A DNA stretch of 64,000 nucleotides from Janthinobacterium sp. TB1-E2 (GTDB lineage: Bacteria; Pseudomonadota; Gammaproteobacteria; Burkholderiales; Burkholderiaceae_D), in contig NZ_CP142523.1 of assembly GCF_036885605.1 (NCBI RefSeq), positions 3,472,001 through 3,536,000 on the forward strand, in the 5' to 3' direction. The notes beneath the pieces were generated by a model. It searched no databases and was not told the origin of the DNA. It was given only the letters and a program-made list of their open reading frames with translations. This document shows, piece by piece, positions 25,770 to 34,535 of the stretch. The position numbers and the translations under genes are program-made. Within the stretch, counting starts at the first letter, position 1; the number at the start of each line of letters is the position of its first letter.

Positions 25770-26261
25770 TCAGACGTCCTGCGCAAAACGCAGGCGCGAG
25801 GCGTGCAGCAGGAAGCGGGCGACGACGGCCAGTTCTTCCTCGCTGAAACCTTGCTTCAGTTGTTCATTCAGGCTGTCGAGCAGGGGCAGGGCGGCGGCCA
25901 GCACCTCACCGCCCTTGGGCGACATGTGCAAGGTGCCGGCGCGCGCATCGAGCGCCGACTGGCCGCGCACGATCAGGCCGTTTTCCTCCATGCGCGCCAC
26001 CAGCCCCGTGACGGCCGAATTTTTCAGCTGCAGCGCCCGCCCGAGATCCTTCAATTGACAGCCTTCCTCGCCCTTCAGGGCAAACAGGGCGACCACTTGT
26101 GTGCCGGAAAATCCCAGTTCACTGGTGAAGACGGCATCGGCCGAGCGAAACAGGTTCTGGCGCGCCAGATTGAGCAGATTGAACAGCCGCGGCGAACGCT
26201 CGCCCAGCGGGCAGGCTACGGTATCGGGACCGTCTGGAGTAGGGGAGGTATTGGTACGCAT
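25770..26261 (-). CDS. MarR-family transcriptional regulator
   Basis: 163 aa winged-helix protein. The recognition region is CQLKDLGRALQLKNSAVTGLVARMEENGLIVR, followed by the wing (SALDARAGTLHMSPKG). A dimeric repressor is expected. It is the first gene of a leftward operon with a thioesterase and a GNAT. An inverted repeat overlaps its start codon (26255-26287), suggesting autorepression. Confidence 0.92.
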   Translation of the reverse strand: MRTNTSPTPDGPDTVACPLGERSPRLFNLLNLARQNLFRSADAVFTSELGFSGTQVVALFALKGEEGCQLKDLGRALQLKNSAVTGLVARMEENGLIVRGQSALDARAGTLHMSPKGGEVLAAALPLLDSLNEQLKQGFSEEELAVVARFLLHASRLRFAQDV

Positions 26262-26287
26262 GCGAAGTATACTACTACGTATGCGTA
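26255..26287. promoter_or_regulatory. Inverted repeat at the MarR gene start
   Basis: TACGCAT (26255-26261) and ATGCGTA (26281-26287) are perfect complements around an AT-rich centre containing GTATAC. Placement over the start codon and upstream region fits a MarR autoregulatory operator. Confidence 0.5.
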
Positions 26288-26306
26288 ATAAATCAAGTGG
26301 ATATTG

Positions 26307-27482
26307 TCAGTCGCGCTGGTGGCACCCGATGTAGCGGGCGCGGGGGCGTATCAGGGCCGCGCTGGCGGCTTGCTCGTTGGCATGCGCGATCCAGCCGGCC
26401 GAGCGGGCCAGCGCAAACACGCTCACGCCTGCGCTCTCGGGCCAGCCGAACGCCAGCTCCATGGCGGCCAGCGCCAGGTCGGCATTTGGCTTCGCATCGA
26501 GCAACTCACCCGCCATGGCACAGACGGACAGGATGGCGTGCAGTCGCGGGTGCTCGTGCGACAGCGCTACCAAACGGTCCAGCAGATACGCGGCGCGCGG
26601 GTCGCCTTGCGGATACAGCGGGTGGCCAAAGCCGGCGAATTCCGGCGCGATGGTCTTGTAAAAGGCGCCGATGGCGTCCCTGGCGTCCGGCGCGGCCAGC
26701 GCCTGCATCAACATGCACCTGGCCGCCGCGCTGCCGCCGCCGTGCCTGTCTCCGGACAAGGCCGCCAGCCCGGCGCCCAGCGCGGCGGGCAAACTGGCAC
26801 CCGTCGAGGCGACGCAGCGCACGGCAAAGGTGGACGCATTCAATTCATGGTCGGCCAGCAGCACGAGGGCGGCGCGTAGCAATTCAGTCTGGTCCGTGTC
26901 GGCCTGCCACGCCTGGGCCAGCTGCCGGTGCAGCGGCAAGGCGGACGGCGCCGTCTGGAGCAAGGCGGCGGCCAGGATGCGCATCAAGGCGGGGCCGGAC
27001 TGCAGCAAGTCCGCAGGCGCAGGCAGGGACGACAGCATGGCCATGGCCAGCATGGCGCGCGCCAGCGGCGTCGCACCCGGCGCGCTGGCCAGCCCCTGTG
27101 GCAGGGTCGGCGCATCTTGCTGGAAATAGTCGCCCGCACCGTCGTCCCACAGCAGGCTGGCGGCCGCTTCCAGCGTCGCGGACTCGGCCAATGTCGTCGC
27201 ATCGCAGCCACGGTACAACAGCCGGCCATCGAGAATGTGGGAAATCTTTGTTTCCAGCACGGGCAAGCCCCAGTGCATGGCGGCCACGGCTGTCTGACCG
27301 CCGCGCTTGGCGTCATTCTTGCGGGCCGCCAGGCGCAGCACGTCTTCCTGCGGATAGCGCTTGCGGCGCGAATCTCCATTGCTGACGGAAGCCAGCAAGC
27401 CCCGGCTCACGTAGGAATACAGGGTGGGCAGGCTGACGCCCAGCAGGTGCGCCGCGTCGAGGGCGGATAAGTCGTTTTTCAT
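26307..27482 (-). CDS. Citrate synthase-family protein with N-terminal helix-turn-helix
   Basis: 391 aa. Residues 1-55 look like a MerR/excisionase-type DNA-binding helix-turn-helix (LLGVSLPTLYSYVSRGLL). The rest is a citrate-synthase fold with the active-site His segments ADHELN and GFGHPLYPQGDPRA and the Asp in KPNADLALAAMELAFG. The enzyme would condense acetyl- or propionyl-CoA with a 2-oxo acid. The fused HTH is known for a subset of proteobacterial citrate-synthase-like proteins and could make it a metabolite-sensing regulator or simply a degenerate domain. It is 45 bp upstream of the MarR gene on the same strand. Confidence 0.9.
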   Translation of the reverse strand: MKNDLSALDAAHLLGVSLPTLYSYVSRGLLASVSNGDSRRKRYPQEDVLRLAARKNDAKRGGQTAVAAMHWGLPVLETKISHILDGRLLYRGCDATTLAESATLEAAASLLWDDGAGDYFQQDAPTLPQGLASAPGATPLARAMLAMAMLSSLPAPADLLQSGPALMRILAAALLQTAPSALPLHRQLAQAWQADTDQTELLRAALVLLADHELNASTFAVRCVASTGASLPAALGAGLAALSGDRHGGGSAAARCMLMQALAAPDARDAIGAFYKTIAPEFAGFGHPLYPQGDPRAAYLLDRLVALSHEHPRLHAILSVCAMAGELLDAKPNADLALAAMELAFGWPESAGVSVFALARSAGWIAHANEQAASAALIRPRARYIGCHQRD

Positions 27483-27573
27483 GGCGGCGATTGTATCTGT
27501 ATATTGATTCGTGGAATCAAGATTGACGGGCCGCGTGGCGCTTCACTAGACTCATGCCTTTGCAGGAGTCCCC

Positions 27574-28116
27574 ATGAGTACACACACGATACGCACCCTG
27601 CGCCTTGATGACGCCGCGTCCTTGCTGGCCTTCGAACTCGCCAACCGGGCCTGGTTCGAGCGCCATATCGACCGGCGTCCGGACGCTTTTTACAGCATCG
27701 AAGGCGTCCAGGCGCACCTCGCGCAATTCCTGGACGAGCACGCACAGGGGCGCATGCACCCCTGCGTCATCGTCGACGAGCGCGGCGAGCTGATCGGCCG
27801 CGCCAACCTCAAGGATATCGACAAGCAGGCCCGAACGGCCGAAGTCGGCTACCGCATCGGGGAGCATCAGGCGGGCAAGGGCCTGGCCACGGCCGCGCTG
27901 CGCTACCTGATCACGCTGGCGCAAGACGAATGGCGGCTGGCCAGCCTGTGCGCCTATGCCATCGATGGCAATGCGGCCTCGATTCGCGTGCTGGAACGCT
28001 GCGGTTTCGTGCAGGGAACGGCCGTGCCCGATATTGCCATCGTGGAAGGCACCGTTGTCGATGGCCATGCCTATGCGCTGGATTTGCGGACGGCTGGGGT
28101 AGACTCTGCCCTGTGA
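27574..28116 (+). CDS. GNAT acetyltransferase of the RimJ/RimL type
   Basis: 180 aa. The acetyl-CoA motif is GEHQAGKGLATAAL, and NAASIRVLERCGFVQG is the typical RimJ/RimL C-terminal segment. CAGGAG precedes the ATG at a good distance. These enzymes acetylate N-termini of ribosomal or other proteins, or small molecules. It lies 22 bp before the FAD oxidoreductase gene on the same strand. Confidence 0.9.
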   Translation: MSTHTIRTLRLDDAASLLAFELANRAWFERHIDRRPDAFYSIEGVQAHLAQFLDEHAQGRMHPCVIVDERGELIGRANLKDIDKQARTAEVGYRIGEHQAGKGLATAALRYLITLAQDEWRLASLCAYAIDGNAASIRVLERCGFVQGTAVPDIAIVEGTVVDGHAYALDLRTAGVDSAL

Positions 28117-28138
28117 TAAATAAACAAAATTGCTAGAT

Positions 28139-29194
28139 ATGAATCGTGAAAAGCCCCAGCACATTATCGTCATCGGCGCCGGCATCGTCGGCGCGTCGCT
28201 CGCCTACCACCTGGCCAGCAAGGGTGAAAAAGTCACCGTTGTCGAGGCGGCTGGCATCGCGTCCGGCGTGACGGGCACCTCGTTTGCGTGGATTAACACG
28301 TCCTGCGCCGGGCCAGACCCCATTGCGGCCCTGCGCGGTGGCGCCATCGCGGCCTGGCGCCAGCTGGAAACGCAGGTGCCCGGATTGAAAGTGCGCTGGC
28401 ATGGCGCCTTGTCATACGGCACGCAGGATGGGCGGGTGTCGCCCGTATCCATATTGCTGGACCGCTCGCGCATCGTCCAGCTTGAACCGCATCTGCGGCA
28501 GCCGCCGGAACAGGCGCTGTACGAACCGGGGCAGGGCGCGGTCGACGCCGTTGCCGCCACACACGCCATGCTGGCAGCGGCCAGGGCGTTAGGTGCGACC
28601 ATCCGCACGCACACGCCCGTGCTGGGTTTTGCCGTCCAGAGTGCGAAGGTGACTGGCGTGGAAACGGCCGCTGGCCTCATCGAAGCGGACGTGGTCGTGC
28701 TGGCGGCAGGCACAGCGACTGCCGCACTGGCAGAGATGCTGGGCGCCAGTCTGCCCATCCACGCCTCGCCCGCCATTTTCATGCGCTACCAGGCGCCGCC
28801 CGGCTTGGTGCGCGGCATTATTTCCAGTCATGCAATGGAAGTGCGGCAGGCCGAGGATGGCACCATGCTGGCGGCGGAAGACTATGTGGACGACGCGCCG
28901 GACAACCAGCCCGCCGCCATGGCGCAGCGCACGGCCAGCGCGATCCGCAACGAACTTGCGGGCGCCGAGTCCATCGCGCCGGCATTCGCCTGCATCGGCC
29001 TGCGCCCCATGCCCTTTGACGGCGTGCCCATCATCGGCTATTTGCCGCAGGTGGGAGGCGCGTACGTGTGCGCCATGCATCCAGGCGTCGTGCTGGCGGC
29101 CATCGTGGGCCAGCTTGCCAGCGAGGAAATCGTCACTGGCCAGCCAAGGTCAGCCCTGGAGGCTTGCCGGCCCGCGCGCTTCCTGGCGTGCTGA
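28139..29194 (+). CDS. FAD-dependent oxidoreductase of the DAO family
   Basis: 351 aa from the ATG at 28139. The N-terminal Rossmann fold is IIVIGAGIVGASLAYHLASKG (GxGxxG) with an acidic ribose-binding residue in VTVVEAAG. The C-terminal GLRPMPFDGVPIIGYLPQ ... YVCAMHPGV matches the DAO (D-amino-acid oxidase/glycine oxidase) fold. It is a cytoplasmic flavoenzyme oxidising an amine or amino acid; substrate not predictable. The 3' end overlaps the convergent gene by 45 bp. Confidence 0.9.
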   Translation: MNREKPQHIIVIGAGIVGASLAYHLASKGEKVTVVEAAGIASGVTGTSFAWINTSCAGPDPIAALRGGAIAAWRQLETQVPGLKVRWHGALSYGTQDGRVSPVSILLDRSRIVQLEPHLRQPPEQALYEPGQGAVDAVAATHAMLAAARALGATIRTHTPVLGFAVQSAKVTGVETAAGLIEADVVVLAAGTATAALAEMLGASLPIHASPAIFMRYQAPPGLVRGIISSHAMEVRQAEDGTMLAAEDYVDDAPDNQPAAMAQRTASAIRNELAGAESIAPAFACIGLRPMPFDGVPIIGYLPQVGGAYVCAMHPGVVLAAIVGQLASEEIVTGQPRSALEACRPARFLAC

Positions 29195-29668
29195 TTCCTG
29201 GGGCACAGGCACGACAAACACGGGCAGGACGAACGGAGCTTGCTGGTGCTCATCGCCTTGCTCCGACGGGGCTTGCATATAATGTTCGTTGCGCCAGTCC
29301 CCGTTCACCACGCGGTCGGCGATCAGCGCCAGATCCTGCGTTTCGTGCAACTCGCAGCGAAACGGCAACCGCCCATGCGAGCGCGACACCAGGCTGAAGC
29401 GCAACTGCCGGCATTGCGCATCGTGCCAGCAATAGAACAGCATGTCCTCGCCTTTGACTGCGCTGCGGCGCGCCGCGATCACCTCACCAATGAACTCGAC
29501 GATATCGGCCGCATGGATCTGCGGCGTTTCCTCGTCCGTGGGCGAAAAGCTCCACATATTGTTTATCGCTTCGTGATTGATATCGTCGGGATCAATGAGC
29601 ACTTCATCATCTTGCGCCATTTCCAGCCATGCATTGAATGTCTTGCATTTCATCATGTCATTATGCAT
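29150..29668 (-). CDS. Hypothetical acidic protein
   Basis: 172 aa if started at the ATG at 29668; ATGs at 29656 and 29653 are also possible. The N-terminal region is acidic (EMAQDDEVLIDPDDIN) and the middle contains MLFYCWHDAQCRQLRFSL. Not recognised; no signal peptide or membrane segment. It overlaps the upstream gene by 8 bp and converges on the FAD oxidoreductase, overlapping its 3' end by 45 bp. With the next entry it looks like an accessory two-gene unit, perhaps immunity-type. Confidence 0.6.
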   Translation of the reverse strand: MHNDMMKCKTFNAWLEMAQDDEVLIDPDDINHEAINNMWSFSPTDEETPQIHAADIVEFIGEVIAARRSAVKGEDMLFYCWHDAQCRQLRFSLVSRSHGRLPFRCELHETQDLALIADRVVNGDWRNEHYMQAPSEQGDEHQQAPFVLPVFVVPVPQESARQEARGPASLQG

Positions 29669-30278
29669 CCCATGTTTCAAAAGCCGTCCATACCGACCTC
29701 CATGCGCCATGCGGAAGTTTGGCCTGCATGGAAAGTGACAGTGCACCTACGCCCAAACAATCACCTAGTTGCCATTGTGCATTTTCCAAACTAAGCGCCC
29801 GCGCTCTTCCCACGTCGACATTTTTCATTTCAGCTGTGTCATAGCCGATTTCCAGTACTGGATGCAGCACTTTTCCATTGGCTGTCAAATATAAAGTATT
29901 GACATGGACCTTGGGTTTGTCAAAACGTTCGTAGAGCCTTGTTGCGGCGGATTTGAAACCCAGGCCAATGGCGATGCTGACGGTCGTTGGACCATTGCAG
30001 CCCAGAAGCGATGCAAGCGCCCAATAGTCATGGTCAGCAGTGACAAGTCTGCTTAAACAGCGTTCTATCCATGCCGATTCATCAGCTCTGAATTCTTTCC
30101 GGTATGGAGAAAACGAATTTTGCAGGTAGCCAACTTCGTGCATCGCCCCAACCAGGTTAATCTGCTTGTCCACGCAGACTATATCTTGTAACAGATGGGC
30201 TGCGGCTGCGGCGACCGCATACTCGCCTTTGGCCATGGCTTTATCTTCGAGTTTTTTCAGTTTGGTGTTAATAGTCAT
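29661..30278 (-). CDS. Hypothetical protein, first gene of a two-gene unit
   Basis: 205 aa from the ATG at 30278, preceded by CAGGAAAAA; an in-frame TTG at 30311 is less likely. The N-terminal half is alpha-helical, with a Cys in DIVCVDK and the segment ASLLGCNGPTTVSIAIGLGFKS. Not recognised. GC is visibly lower than in neighbouring genes. The coupled gene downstream overlaps its stop. Possible roles include an immunity protein; this is inference from size, composition and setting only. Confidence 0.6.
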   Translation of the reverse strand: MTINTKLKKLEDKAMAKGEYAVAAAAAHLLQDIVCVDKQINLVGAMHEVGYLQNSFSPYRKEFRADESAWIERCLSRLVTADHDYWALASLLGCNGPTTVSIAIGLGFKSAATRLYERFDKPKVHVNTLYLTANGKVLHPVLEIGYDTAEMKNVDVGRARALSLENAQWQLGDCLGVGALSLSMQAKLPHGAWRSVWTAFETWDA

Positions 30279-30444
30279 TTTTTCCTGGTCATTTAATATG
30301 GCCGTTTTCAATCATTCAAGTTCAAATCATTGTGTCATACCTCGGCCTTTAACTCAGGTTCCTTGTCGTACCGGATCAGCTATCAGGAGCTGGCTTCTAT
30401 TGAGCGTTAAAAACCCAAGCGTTTCCACATTGACTTACATACAT

Positions 30445-31326
30445 TCACCCCCGCGGCCCATCCGCCAGCAACTCCGCCAACCTGTCCGTCAACCACAAAC
30501 TCGTCTCGCTCAGCTTTTTCCCATGGATCGACAGCCGCCGCACGGGCAGCCGCGACAAGGCCAGCGCAGGGCAGGGCACTTCCTGCAGATAGCCCTTGTA
30601 ATTGTCGTAATTGGCGATGTTCAAGGGGAGAATCGCCCAGCCTAGCCCGTCCGCGACCATCTCGGCAATACTGTAGAAGCTGTCGGAAAACCAGACGGCG
30701 GGGCTGAACGCGTGTTCGCGGTTGAGCTCGGAATCCATGATCAGCTGGCGGTAGCGGGTCAGCTCGTTGCGGCTCACTTCCTGGCCGTGGGCCATGGCGT
30801 GGCCTTTTGCCACGAACACGCCTTGCGCCACGCTGCCGATGTGCTGCTGTTCCAGGACGGGGGAGATCGGGCCGCGGTCGAAGTGGAAGGCCACGTCGGC
30901 TTGCTGCTGTTCCACGTATTGCGCCACTTCCGACGCCGTGGCGTTGAGCATCACGAGTTCCAGGGCCGGGTAGCGCGCCGCCAGTTCCTTGACCAGGGTG
31001 CCGATGGCCAGGTAGGGCAGGGCTTCGTCCAGGGCCAGGGTCAGCTGGGCTTCGGGAGCGGCGCTTAGCAGTTGGGCGCGCAGCTGCAATCGCTCGGCCT
31101 GGCGCAGCAGTTCGCATGCTTCCAGGTGCATCACCTTGCCCGCTTCCGTCAGCACGGCGCTGCGGCGCGAGCGGTCGAACAGTTCCACGCCGAATTCCGC
31201 TTCCAGCAGTCCGATCGAGGTACTGACCACCGATTGCGCGCGGCCCAGCCGGCGCGCCGCGCCCGAGAAAGAACCGGCCGCGACGGCCGCTTCAAAGTAG
31301 CGCATTTGTTCCAAAGTCCATTGCAT
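30445..31326 (-). CDS. LysR-family transcriptional regulator
   Basis: 293 aa from the ATG at 31326, with AGGTGG upstream; an in-frame GTG is present at 31335. The winged HTH is MRYFEAAVAAGSFSGAARRLG ... SVVSTSIGLLE, followed by an effector-binding domain. It is divergent from the GNAT at 31424, 97 bp away, and likely controls that gene and perhaps the efflux pump after it. Confidence 0.93.
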   Translation of the reverse strand: MQWTLEQMRYFEAAVAAGSFSGAARRLGRAQSVVSTSIGLLEAEFGVELFDRSRRSAVLTEAGKVMHLEACELLRQAERLQLRAQLLSAAPEAQLTLALDEALPYLAIGTLVKELAARYPALELVMLNATASEVAQYVEQQQADVAFHFDRGPISPVLEQQHIGSVAQGVFVAKGHAMAHGQEVSRNELTRYRQLIMDSELNREHAFSPAVWFSDSFYSIAEMVADGLGWAILPLNIANYDNYKGYLQEVPCPALALSRLPVRRLSIHGKKLSETSLWLTDRLAELLADGPRG

Positions 31327-31423
31327 GGCATCCACCTATCTGTTTTACAGATGGATTTTAACTTGAATGCCATTCAGGGGCGACATAAAATGTCTTTAGA
31401 TTTTCAACAACACGAGATCCGCC

Positions 31424-32008
31424 ATGAAAAACGCTCAAGCCAATTCACCCGCCATCAGCTTCAGCTGGTGCCACGACGCCACCGCCGAAGACACCTTGTG
31501 CAAGCTCTACCTCGACAACGTCAGCGCCGACTATATCTCCCATTCGGAACTGCAGGGCGAACGCGCCGATGCGCCCGGCAATTGGCGCGCGGACTTGCCT
31601 GAGGTCATACGCGGCGAAATCCACGCCGCCCTGTCGCACGACTGGGCGCATGGCGATTCGACCCTGCTGGCCGTCGCCACGTCAGGCGAGGCCATCGTCG
31701 GCATGGCGTTGGTCTCCATCGACACGCGCCAGCGCGCCTCGAAATCGTTCGCCGCGCTCGATGACCTGGTCTTGCTGCCCTCCGTGCGCAGCAGCGGCAT
31801 CGGCAGCCAGCTGGTGGAATGGGTGGCAAGCGAGCTGCACAGCCACGGCATCGCCCGTCTGTTCCTCGAATGCGGCGCGCACAACCTGACGGCGCAAAAA
31901 TTCTTCCAGGGCCGTGGTTTCAAGCAAGTGTCCGTCGTCATGCTGCGCGAACTCGACGTACCGGCAATAACGGCTGCTGTGGATGACAAGGATGGCGACC
32001 GTGGCTGA
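31424..32008 (+). CDS. GNAT-family N-acetyltransferase
   Basis: 194 aa. The acetyl-CoA motif is LPSVRSSGIGSQLVEW, and NLTAQKFFQGRGF the C-terminal part. The N-terminal region (about 1-70) is longer than usual. It is the first gene rightward from a divergent LysR regulator and precedes the efflux pump at 32127 by 118 bp; the trio may be a drug- or metabolite-resistance unit. Confidence 0.88.
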   Translation: MKNAQANSPAISFSWCHDATAEDTLCKLYLDNVSADYISHSELQGERADAPGNWRADLPEVIRGEIHAALSHDWAHGDSTLLAVATSGEAIVGMALVSIDTRQRASKSFAALDDLVLLPSVRSSGIGSQLVEWVASELHSHGIARLFLECGAHNLTAQKFFQGRGFKQVSVVMLRELDVPAITAAVDDKDGDRG

Positions 32009-32126
32009 CGCCCGCCGCCCCCGACAAGCCCAGGCCCGTGGCAGCCTGGAACGTAAATATTTGCGCAGCACCCGCTTTATCCATACCGATAGTTGTTAAA
32101 AGTTACACTAAATCCATGAGTTGTTT

Positions 32127-33614
32127 ATGCATCCAATGAAAAAATGGCTGACGCTGACCATCGTCTCCAGCGCCTTGTTCCTCATCGTGGTCGACATGAC
32201 CGTGCTCTACACAGCCTTGCCCGCGCTGACGCGCGACTTGCAGGCCTCCTCCTCGCAAAAACTGTGGATCATCAACGTCTACGCGCTGGTCGTCTCCGGT
32301 CTGTTGCCCGGCTTCGGCACCCTCGGTGACCGTCTGAGCCACAAACCCGTTTTCCTTGCCGGCCTGGCCGTGTTCGGCATCGCATCGCTGTGCGCCGCGT
32401 TTTCGCCCGCGCCCGAACTGTTGATTTTTTCGCGCATCCTGCTGGCCATCGGCGCTGCGCTGATGATGCCGGCCACCTTGTCCATCATCCGCCTGACCTT
32501 TACGGACAACCGCGAGCGCTCGTTTGCCATCGGCGTATGGGCGGCGATTGCCTCGGGTGGTGCCGCGTTCGGTCCCGTGCTCGGCGGTTTCCTGATGGAG
32601 CATTTCTGGTGGGGTTCCGTGTTCCTCATCAACGTGCCCATCGTGCTGCTGACCCTGGTGCTTGCCGCTGTCGTCCTGCCGAAACGGGCCGGTAACCGCG
32701 ACAAACCGTGGGATCTGGTGGGCTCGCTGCAAATCATGATGGGCCTGCTTGGTGGCGTGTATGCGATCAAGGAGCTGGGCAAGTCGCAGCCGTCGTATGC
32801 GCTGGCTGCCCTTGCTTTCGCCGTGGGCGCCTTCTTCATGCTCAAATTCGTGCGTCGCCAGAAGCGGCAAGCCAAGCCGCTGATCGATTTCGCCCTGTTC
32901 CGCGAACTGCCGTTTTCCAGCGCCGTGGCCGCCGCCATGGTGGCGTCCGCCGCGCTGATCGGCATGGAACTGGCGCTGAGCCAGCACATGCAGCTGGTGC
33001 GGGAACTGTCGCCGCTGGAAGCGGGTCTGCTGCTGTTGCCGCTGCCGCTGGCATCCGTGTTTGCCGGGCCGTTGACGGGTTTCATGCTGCCTCGCGCCGA
33101 CAAGGCCAAGGTACTGTGGGGTTCGCTGCTGCTGTCCGGTATCGGTATGGCGTCGTATCTGGTGCTGCATGACGCCGCCGTTTCGGCGCAAGTGGCCAGC
33201 CTGGTAATCCTGGGTCTGGGCCTGGGCGCCGTCATGACGGCCGCGTCCAGCGCCGTGATGCTGAACGTGGCTCCCCAGCAAGCGGGCATGGCCGCGTCGA
33301 TTGAGGAAGTGTCGTATGAGCTGGGCGCCGTGATCGGCGTGACGGTGCTGGGCACCATCTTGTCGGCCGTCTACAGCGCCACCCTGGTGATACCGGAAAG
33401 CGCGGGCCTGTTGCCGAATGCGCATGACACGCTTGATGCAGCGTTGCTGGCCGCCGAGCAATTGCCGGCCGAACTGGGCCTGCAAGTGTCGGACCTGGCC
33501 CGCTCGGCCTTCGACAAGGCATTTATTGTCGTGCTGGCCACGGCTTCGGCCATCCTGATGGCGGCTGCTGCCACCATCCGCCACCTGCACCTGCGGGCGC
33601 GCCGGGCGGTTTGA
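32127..33614 (+). CDS. DHA2-family MFS efflux transporter, SmvA/QacA-like
   Basis: 495 aa from the ATG at 32127 (an in-frame TTG lies 6 bp upstream). TM1 has VVDMTVLYTALPALT, and the first loop DRLSHKPVF is a motif-A variant. Fourteen hydrophobic segments fit a proton-driven exporter of cationic dyes and quaternary ammonium compounds of the SmvA/QacA branch. A hairpin follows directly after the stop (33619-33634). It is a second DHA2 pump in this window, distinct from that at 13622. Confidence 0.92.
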   Translation: MHPMKKWLTLTIVSSALFLIVVDMTVLYTALPALTRDLQASSSQKLWIINVYALVVSGLLPGFGTLGDRLSHKPVFLAGLAVFGIASLCAAFSPAPELLIFSRILLAIGAALMMPATLSIIRLTFTDNRERSFAIGVWAAIASGGAAFGPVLGGFLMEHFWWGSVFLINVPIVLLTLVLAAVVLPKRAGNRDKPWDLVGSLQIMMGLLGGVYAIKELGKSQPSYALAALAFAVGAFFMLKFVRRQKRQAKPLIDFALFRELPFSSAVAAAMVASAALIGMELALSQHMQLVRELSPLEAGLLLLPLPLASVFAGPLTGFMLPRADKAKVLWGSLLLSGIGMASYLVLHDAAVSAQVASLVILGLGLGAVMTAASSAVMLNVAPQQAGMAASIEEVSYELGAVIGVTVLGTILSAVYSATLVIPESAGLLPNAHDTLDAALLAAEQLPAELGLQVSDLARSAFDKAFIVVLATASAILMAAAATIRHLHLRARRAV

Positions 33615-33618
33615 TGGA

Positions 33619-33634
33619 CGGGGCCTTCGCCCCG
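33619..33634 (+). terminator. Hairpin after the MFS gene
   Basis: CGGGGC-CTTC-GCCCCG forms a perfect 6-bp GC stem 5 bp after the MFS stop codon. No T-run follows, so it could be a weak terminator or an mRNA 3'-end stabiliser. Confidence 0.5.
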
Positions 33635-33782
33635 ACAATATTGAACTGGATACTGGCTCGCCGCGCAAACGGTGGGCCAATTGCATTTTCGCTCCTCGGC
33701 CCCGTAGTTGCCTGATGGCAAGACTTGCCGGATCGACGCCAGGACGACCTCCGGCGACGTCAGCGCTACTTGGTGGCCGAAG

Positions 33783-34535
33783 CTACATGGCCCGGAACAG
33801 GTGGACGAAGGCGCGGCTCACGGGCAGCTCGCCAGCGTGGTCGCGCATGCGCAGGAACAGACGGCTGGCGTCGTCGCGGCGCGTGCCTTCCAGCCAGGCC
33901 AGGTTGACCAGGGTGGAGCGGTGGACTTGCCAGAATAGCTCAGGATCAAGCTGGGCCGCCAGTTCCGTGATGGGCGTGCGGATCAGGAATTCACCATCCA
34001 CGCTGGCGACAACCGTGTACTTGTCGTCGGCATGGAAAAAGCGCACCTTTGCCACGTCGAGGTGGTGCGTGCGCTCGCCACGGGACGCAAGTATGTAGCG
34101 CAGCCGGGGGCGGGCCTGGCCGGGTGCGGCCGTCAGTTGCCGCAGCGTCTGCGCCATGGCCGCACCGGCGTGGGGCAAGACCGGCGTCGCACGCAGGCGC
34201 GCCACGGTGCGAGCCAGCCGTTCGGTGGTGACGGGTTTCAATACGTAATCGAGCGCCGCGTGGTCGAAGGCTTGCAGGGCAAATTCGTCGTAGGCGGTGA
34301 CGAATACCACGCGGGTTGGGCCTTCGATACCTTGTGCTACCTCCAGCCCGGTCAGTCCCGGCATCTGGATATCGAGAAAGGCGATATCGGGTTCCAGCTC
34401 GGCGATGCAGGTAGCGGCCTCGACGCCGTTGCGCGCCATGTGGATGATCTGCAAGTCCGGCCACAGGGCCAGCAGCTGGTCGCGCAGGTAGAGCGCCAGG
34501 TGCGGTTCATCGTCCGCGATCAGGGCGCGCGTCAT
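33783..34535 (-). CDS. LytTR-family response regulator
   Basis: 250 aa. The receiver domain has Asp8/Asp9, phosphoacceptor Asp55 (IAFLDIQMPG) and Lys in YVLKPVT. The C-terminal LytTR domain (about 148-250) has FFHADDKYTVV and FWQVHRSTLVNL. It binds DNA as a beta-strand-type transcription factor. The start codon overlaps the stop of the sensor kinase gene (ATGA), making a standard LytS/LytR-type pair. Confidence 0.94.
   Translation of the reverse strand: MTRALIADDEPHLALYLRDQLLALWPDLQIIHMARNGVEAATCIAELEPDIAFLDIQMPGLTGLEVAQGIEGPTRVVFVTAYDEFALQAFDHAALDYVLKPVTTERLARTVARLRATPVLPHAGAAMAQTLRQLTAAPGQARPRLRYILASRGERTHHLDVAKVRFFHADDKYTVVASVDGEFLIRTPITELAAQLDPELFWQVHRSTLVNLAWLEGTRRDDASRLFLRMRDHAGELPVSRAFVHLFRAM

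Noticed and set aside
32103-33686. 527-codon minus-strand frame over the MFS gene
   Set aside because: A shadow of the SmvA-like transporter; His/Gln/Arg-rich with no recognisable domain.
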